9,463 bases of DNA from positions 1 through 9,463 of the forward strand of contig CAKUHX010000057.1 of the NCBI GenBank assembly GCA_934659475.1. The letters are read 5' to 3'. Below the pieces are notes generated by a model. That model was given only the letters and a program-made list of their open reading frames with translations. It was not told the DNA's origin and did no database searches. Shown in pieces: positions 6,463-9,463 of this stretch. The position numbers and the translations under genes are program-made. The first letter of the stretch is position 1; each line of letters opens with the position of its first letter. Source of the DNA: an uncultured Oscillospiraceae bacterium. GTDB lineage: Bacteria; Bacillota; Clostridia; Oscillospirales; Oscillospiraceae.

Positions 6463-7479
6463 TTACGTCTCTTTTGGCTTTGTTTTTTTTCTGACGGAGG
6501 CCAGCGGGTTGGCGCGGGCCGCAGTGCGCAGATCCTCGTTGTCCACATGGGTTTAGATCAGTGTGGTGTTCACATGGTCCTGACCCAGGACCTCCTGAAG
6601 GGTGCGCACGTCCACGCCGTTTTGCAGCATCAAGGTGGCGGCGGTGTGGCGCAGCTTGTGGGAGGAGTACTGACTGCTGTCCAGTCCAGCCTGGGCCAGG
6701 TGCTTCTTTACCAGCTTATGGACTGCTGCCGTAGACAGCCGCTTGCGGCGGGTGGGAGAGACAAAAAGCGCCTTTTCTCCGTTCAAAGAGATCATATTCC
6801 GCTCAGTCAGCCAATCCTGTATGGCCTTCTGGCAGGCACTGTTCAAAAAGAGGATGCGCTCCTTATTACCCTTGCCGAGCACGCGCAGCTGGTCGTCTCG
6901 AACATCCGTTACATTCAAGCCCACCAGCTCAGAGATCCGAAGGCCGCAGTTGAGGAACAGGGTGAGGATGCAGTAGTCCCGGGTCTGGTTGGCTCCGTCC
7001 ACACTGTCCAGAAGTTCCAGGCTTTCTTCCAGATCCAGGTAACGTGGCAGAGACTTTTTCAGCCGGGGGGAATCCAGATCCTGCATGGGGTTATCCGGGA
7101 TCAGCTTGGCCTTGTTGGCGAGATACTTGTAAAAAGAGCGGATAGTCGCAACTTTTCTGGCTCGTGAAGCTGCATTCAGGCCATAGTGCTCATCGGAGCT
7201 GCCGGGATGGATGGCGCGGTCACGGGACAGATAACTCATGTAGGCGTAGACGTCCGACAGCTTGACGGAGCGGACAAGCTCCAGGTCGACGTCCTGAATG
7301 GAGATCCCGTCCAAAGGCGTATCAGCCGGGACCATCCGTCTGCTGAGCTTCAAATATCGGAAGAAATTACGTAGGTCAAGGTAATATTCGTCGACAGTGT
7401 GCTTGGAGTGCGCCTGGATCGTCTCGTGATAGACCAGAAAATCACGAATGACAGCCGGTGCTTCCGTGTGATAGTCCAT
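6463..7479 (-). pseudogene. xerC: XerC-type tyrosine recombinase with TAA at the catalytic tyrosine codon
   Basis: A host-type XerC recombinase, partner of XerD in dimer resolution. From ATG 7477-7479 the frame encodes 308 aa: core-binding domain about 5-125, catalytic domain about 145-308. Arg181 (CGLRISEL), Lys203 (LGKGNKERIL), His274 and Arg277 (HKLRHTA) and His302 (LGQDHVN) are all present. The protein stops after HVNTTLI, where the family has Tyr-Thr-His: the codon is TAA (6553-6555), one base from TAC or TAT. The same frame then continues THVDNEDLRTAARANPLASV and 9 more residues to a second TAA at 6463-6465, followed by a terminator, so the intact gene would be 338 aa. The ATG at 7479 has only a weak AAGG site; the frame extends to GTG 7509, but those 10 residues abut the inverted repeat and look non-native. 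As it stands, the product lacks its nucleophile. Confidence 0.9.
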
Positions 7480-7511
7480 AAAGCCTTCGGACAGGGACAA
7501 AGTCTCCACTC

Positions 7512-7541
7512 AAGTCAACAAAATTTTTATTTTGTTGACTT
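7512..7541. repeat. Perfect inverted repeat IR1, candidate tyrosine-recombinase site
   Basis: AAGTCAACAAAAT (7512-7524), TTTT, then its exact reverse complement (7529-7541). Read as 11- or 12-bp arms it has a 6-bp centre TTTTTA, the geometry of dif-type crossover sites. The right arm TTTTGTTGACT matches 8 of 11 positions of the XerD-side arm of Bacillus subtilis dif as I recall it. It lies 33 bases upstream of the xerC ATG and is not followed by a T-run on either strand. Confidence 0.7.
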
Positions 7542-7558
7542 CATGTTCCAAATTCATT

Positions 7559-7575
7559 GCCGCCCTCCGGGCGGC
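7559..7575. other. GC-rich hairpin between the two inverted repeats
   Basis: A perfect 7-bp stem GCCGCCC / GGGCGGC with a 3-base TCC loop, in the 45-bp interval between IR1 and IR2. There is no T-run on either side, so it is unlikely to be a terminator. It could fold in single-stranded DNA. Confidence 0.45.
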
Positions 7576-7586
7576 TCATCACGTAG

Positions 7587-7617
7587 AAGTCAACAAAATA
7601 CCGGTTTTGTTGGACTT
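7587..7617. repeat. Inverted repeat IR2, second copy of the candidate recombination site
   Basis: AAGTCAACAAAA (7587-7598), a 6-bp centre TACCGG, and TTTTGTTGGACTT (7605-7617). The left arm is identical to that of IR1; the right arm differs only by one extra G. Spacing of the arms is the same 6 bp as in IR1 while the centre sequence differs. Confidence 0.7.
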
Positions 7618-7667
7618 GGGGGGCGACGTCTTCCAGCCATCCTCCCTTCCGATAGAGTGCCTCCAGT

Positions 7668-8204
7668 TTACACGCCTTTCGGGGGCGTGTCAATCCGGCT
7701 TGTTGACTTTCGTCGTTTTGCCGACAGCAGCTCCGCCGCCATGACGTAAATCATCGTCGTGGCGCAGTCCGAGTGATTCAGCGCCCGCTGAACCCGCTTC
7801 ACGTCCCCGCAGCGGCGCAGCAGCTCCACGGCGTAGACCTTGCGAAAGCTGTGCGGGGCCACGTTCTGCTTGATGCGGAACGCCTTAGCCGCCCGCTTCA
7901 CATCGGCCCATACCGCTTGACGGGTGCGGTGCTTCGCCGGGTCGCGCCCAGGGAACACCCAGACCGGCCCCGCCTGTGCCAGCAGCTGCCGCAGCAGCAC
8001 CCCGGGCAGGTTCACTCTCCGGCGCTTCTTGGTCTTGGCTTCCACCACCCAGAACTGCCGCCCGATCCGCTGCGTCTCAAGGGCCACCACGTCGCCCACC
8101 CGCAGCCCGGTGTGTAAACAGACCTCGCAGACCAGCCGATTTGACGGGGTGAGGGCCGCGAGCACGTGGTCCATCTCCCGTTCCAGCAGATATTCCGTGG
8201 TCAT
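7668..8204 (-). CDS. Minimal tyrosine recombinase (catalytic domain only)
   Basis: A 178-aa tyrosine-type integrase with no N-terminal core-binding domain: the protein starts about 30 residues before the first catalytic motif. The full catalytic set is present: Arg35 (HTGLRVGDVV), Lys57 or Lys59 (EAKTKKRRRV), His118 and Arg121 (APHSFRK), His144 (ALNHSD) and Tyr153 (TTMIYVMA). Typical integrases are 280-400 aa. It probably integrates and excises the element. ATG 8204 overlaps the stop of the 60-aa ORF (ATGA) and is preceded by GGAGG with 9 bases of spacing. Near its 3' end the coding sequence contains AAGTCAACAA, the same motif as the arms of IR1 and IR2, so its C-terminal codons overlap a candidate half-site. 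A 7-bp hairpin (7670-7690) sits at the stop codon. Confidence 0.88.
   Translation of the reverse strand: MTTEYLLEREMDHVLAALTPSNRLVCEVCLHTGLRVGDVVALETQRIGRQFWVVEAKTKKRRRVNLPGVLLRQLLAQAGPVWVFPGRDPAKHRTRQAVWADVKRAAKAFRIKQNVAPHSFRKVYAVELLRRCGDVKRVQRALNHSDCATTMIYVMAAELLSAKRRKSTSRIDTPPKGV
7670..7690 (-). other. Hairpin at the integrase stop codon
   Basis: ACACGCC / GGCGTGT, a 7-bp perfect stem around a 7-base loop, lying over the last codons of the integrase gene. No T-run follows on the minus strand, so termination is uncertain. Confidence 0.35.
7700..7709 (-). repeat. Half-site R3 inside the integrase gene
   Basis: TTGTTGACTT on the plus strand, preceded by CCGGC. It matches the right half of IR2 (CCGG then TTGTTG and ACTT) without the extra G. 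It encodes Lys-Ser-Thr near the integrase C-terminus. It could be an accessory or arm-type binding site, or a remnant of a third crossover site. Confidence 0.5.
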
Positions 8205-8383
8205 TCCTCATCACCTCCAAAGGGCCCGCCATCCCGCAGCAGCAGGTCGACAGTGTCGAAATAGCGGCTGTAAAGCACCGCTGCCGTCTTGTAACGCCCT
8301 GCCCGGCTGGCTGCGTCGGCGGCCTCTTTGTATGCCTCCATGAACCCCCGCCGAAGGATCGTCACGATTTCATCAGATGCCAT
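8201..8383 (-). CDS. Small hypothetical protein coupled to the integrase
   Basis: A 60-aa, probably mostly alpha-helical protein of unknown function: MASDEIVTILRRGFMEAY, an Ala-rich helix, YKTAAVLYSRYFDTVDLLL, and an acidic/Gly tail. No signal peptide, membrane segment or recognised motif is seen. GGGAGG lies 7-8 bases before the ATG. Its TGA overlaps the integrase ATG as ATGA, so the two are translationally coupled. Helical small proteins in this position in mobile elements are sometimes excision or copy-control factors; nothing here proves that. Confidence 0.7.
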   Translation of the reverse strand: MASDEIVTILRRGFMEAYKEAADAASRAGRYKTAAVLYSRYFDTVDLLLRDGGPFGGDEE

Positions 8384-8460
8384 TCACTTTTCCTCCCTCT
8401 GTTTCTCCAAAGCCTTGGGCCCGTGGGCCGGGCCCCCTTCATGTTACTTTCCGAAAAAAG

Positions 8461-9273
8461 TCAAATCCCCCCTTCTCCGGGCTCGTGCACCGCCGCAAAG
8501 GCGGCCCCGGCCTCCCAGACTTGGAATACGTAGGCCCCCTCTTGGGCTGCCACCTGATAGAAGTCAAGGTCGGCATAGGTGACCTCCGGGCGGGCCAGCT
8601 CGCCCCCGGAATAGTACCAGCGCCCCCCGGGCTTCTCCCCCTGCTTGCCGATGTACTTGCACACATAGGACACCGCCCGGGGGTATTCCCCCACGAGGTC
8701 AAGGGCCGTGGTGAAGCCAAGGCTCCACCCCGGCAGATTCCACACCGTTCGCCAGCCCTCGGCGGCCCATTGGGCCGCCTGAGCCCGGCTCCGGGGCCGC
8801 CGTGGGCGGCCACCCTCCGGGGGAATCATGGTGCCGCTGTCGCTGCGCTCCAGCGCATCGTTGAAGAAGCCGTGGAAATGCACGGCTCCATCCTTGTGCC
8901 GCTCCGGCACACGGACGTACCGCCGCCCCCGCCGCTGCACCTGATTGGACAGCCATGCGTTCAGCTTCCGGGTGATGGCTGCCATGTCGTAGCGGTCCAC
9001 CTGCGCAGCGTCCAGCGTCAGGGTCACGAACTGGGTGAAGTGATTGCACAGCGCCAGCTCCCGCACCTGTGCCCTTGCCCGGCGCATGGCCCGGGCATCG
9101 TCTGCGGCCACCTCCGGGGCCTTCCTGCGCTCTTTGCGCCGGGGGGTGGTATCCTCCCACCCCCCCATGCGAAAGACGGCCTTAGAGCACACAAGAATGT
9201 CACGGGAGCCATCCGGATATACCTTGACCCGGCCCGTATAGCTGACCTCGGACAGGCGCTTTTTCCCGGTCAT
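8461..9273 (-). CDS. HUH rolling-circle replication initiator (Rep)
   Basis: A 270-aa replication-associated protein of the HUH endonuclease superfamily, close in pattern to the ORF2/G2P-type Rep of filamentous phages and small Firmicutes elements. The ordered motifs are motif 1 FVTLTLD (82-88), motif 2 with the two metal-binding His in GAVHFHGFF (His132 and His134), and motif 3 YVCKYIGK (203-210), whose Tyr203 or Tyr207 would nick the origin and form the 5' covalent link. An N-terminal Arg/Lys-rich region precedes motif 1. No helicase domain is present, so a host helicase would be needed. ATG 9273 has AAGGG 6 bases upstream. It is the first gene of the element's visible operon, and just upstream lie three strong hairpins that are candidate origin structures. 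Plasmid, phage or integrative element cannot be told apart from this window. Confidence 0.88.
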   Translation of the reverse strand: MTGKKRLSEVSYTGRVKVYPDGSRDILVCSKAVFRMGGWEDTTPRRKERRKAPEVAADDARAMRRARAQVRELALCNHFTQFVTLTLDAAQVDRYDMAAITRKLNAWLSNQVQRRGRRYVRVPERHKDGAVHFHGFFNDALERSDSGTMIPPEGGRPRRPRSRAQAAQWAAEGWRTVWNLPGWSLGFTTALDLVGEYPRAVSYVCKYIGKQGEKPGGRWYYSGGELARPEVTYADLDFYQVAAQEGAYVFQVWEAGAAFAAVHEPGEGGI

Positions 9274-9331
9274 GATGCCCTTGGCTGATGGAATAACGTC
9301 CCTATATCAAGTAGAGCGCTGCGGCGCATGG

Positions 9332-9380
9332 CAGCGGGCGGGGCCCCGCCCCCCCATCCGGGGGGGCTCCCCGTCCGCTG
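9332..9380. other. Long GC-rich hairpin upstream of rep (origin candidate, stem 1)
   Basis: CAGCGGGCGGGG (9332-9343) pairs with CCCCGTCCGCTG (9369-9380) with one G-T wobble, and an inner stem C7/G7 (9349-9355 / 9360-9366) closes on ATCC. A perfect 16-bp palindrome GGGCGGGGCCCCGCCC (9336-9351) allows an alternative fold. Confidence 0.6.
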
Positions 9381-9410
9381 TTCCCTTGCGGCTCACGCCG
9401 CTGCGGGAAC
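9380..9410. other. Second hairpin upstream of rep (origin candidate, stem 2)
   Basis: GTTCCC / GGGAAC outer stem and GCGGC / GCCGC inner stem with a TCAC loop and small asymmetric internal loops (TT and TGC). It abuts stem 1 directly. Confidence 0.55.
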
Positions 9411-9421
9411 TTCTGCGGTAT

Positions 9422-9445
9422 GCCGGGCCCCATTGGCGGCCCGGC
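9422..9445. other. Third hairpin upstream of rep (origin candidate, stem 3)
   Basis: A perfect 8-bp stem GCCGGGCC / GGCCCGGC with an 8-base loop, 11 bases from stem 2. Such serial hairpins near rep are typical of rolling-circle double-strand and single-strand origins. The exact nick site is not identifiable here. Confidence 0.55.
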
Positions 9446-9463
9446 TGGCCCTGCCCCCCGGGC

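Larger units (their letters stand above)
7512..9463 (-). mobile_element. Integrated Rep/integrase element, truncated by the window edge
   Basis: Everything right of the inverted repeats looks like one mobile element: a minimal integrase, a coupled 60-aa ORF, an HUH replication initiator and a hairpin-rich, very GC-rich region. All genes are on the minus strand in the order rep, small ORF, int. Size and content suggest a rolling-circle plasmid-like or filamentous-phage-like integrative element. One end is placed at IR1 because the host xerC frame begins directly beyond it; this is inference. The other end lies outside the window. Confidence 0.65.

Noticed and set aside
6553..6555. TAA read as a sense codon
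   Set aside because: tgt, the GH18 gene and the integrase in this window end in TAA, and no recoding signal is visible; known stop recoding to pyrrolysine uses UAG.
7480..7509. GTG at 7509 as the xerC start
   Set aside because: It adds 10 residues of non-conserved appearance next to the repeat and has no proper Shine-Dalgarno; ATG 7479 better fits the family start, though its own site is weak.
7512..7541. IR1 as an ordinary Rho-independent terminator
   Set aside because: The T-run is in the loop, not after the stem on either strand, and a near-copy with the same spacing lies 45 bp away.
7512..7617. TTGACT inside the repeat arms as -35 promoter boxes
   Set aside because: No acceptable -10 hexamer at 16-18 bases from any of the copies on either strand.
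8362..8442. 26-codon frame (MKGARPTGPRLWRN...) on the minus strand between rep and the 60-aa ORF
   Set aside because: Only a weak GGAAAG site precedes it, it overlaps the next gene out of frame and has no recognisable features.
8377..9288. 303-codon open frame on the plus strand
   Set aside because: It is the antisense of rep in GC-rich DNA; Pro/Gly/His-rich composition with no motif, whereas the minus strand carries ordered HUH motifs.
7512..9463. tRNA gene or CRISPR array at the integration site
   Set aside because: No tRNA cloverleaf or regularly spaced repeat-spacer pattern; the repeats are few, inverted and unevenly spaced.

Overview
The window looks like chromosome from a GC-rich, endospore-forming member of the Clostridia. 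The best guess is the Oscillospiraceae/Flavonifractor-like group, based on the gene order tgt-yajC-TIGR04086, a spoIIM-xerD pair, a spore-cortex-type LysM/GH18 enzyme, and high GC with strong Shine-Dalgarno sites. This is inferred from gene content and family knowledge; no database search was possible.

The left part (1-3250, plus strand) is core genome. It holds the 3' end of tgt (tRNA queuosine modification), yajC (Sec translocase accessory), a four-helix TIGR04086-type membrane protein, a 342-base gap with a promoter, spoIIM (engulfment), and xerD (chromosome dimer resolution) ending in a strong bidirectional terminator. The middle part (3335-6319, minus strand) holds a YbaK/ProX-type aminoacyl-tRNA deacylase, an FlK-like hotdog thioesterase, a LysM-LysM-GH18 cortex-lytic-type enzyme and an Amidase_3-SH3b enzyme. 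The last two form a tight two-gene unit likely to act on peptidoglycan.

The right part (6463-9463, minus strand) is the unusual one. A host XerC-type recombinase gene carries TAA exactly at the codon for its catalytic tyrosine, while the reading frame and the conserved tail continue for 29 more codons to a second stop and a perfect terminator. About 33 bases upstream of its likely ATG lies a perfect 13-bp inverted repeat. A second, nearly identical inverted repeat follows about 45 bp away, and a half-copy is embedded in the 3' end of the next gene. With 12-bp arms and a 6-bp centre both have the geometry of tyrosine-recombinase crossover (dif/att) sites. Beyond them lies an apparent mobile element: a 178-aa recombinase consisting only of the catalytic domain, a translationally coupled 60-aa ORF, an HUH rolling-circle replication initiator, and a cluster of three strong hairpins upstream of rep that may be the replication origin. 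The element runs out of the window at the right edge.

Taken together, the right end looks like a small Rep/integrase element inserted just upstream of a host xerC gene that is itself broken at its nucleophile. Whether the two facts are linked is open. The strongest candidates for something new are the paired sites, the minimal integrase, and the stop-at-tyrosine XerC.
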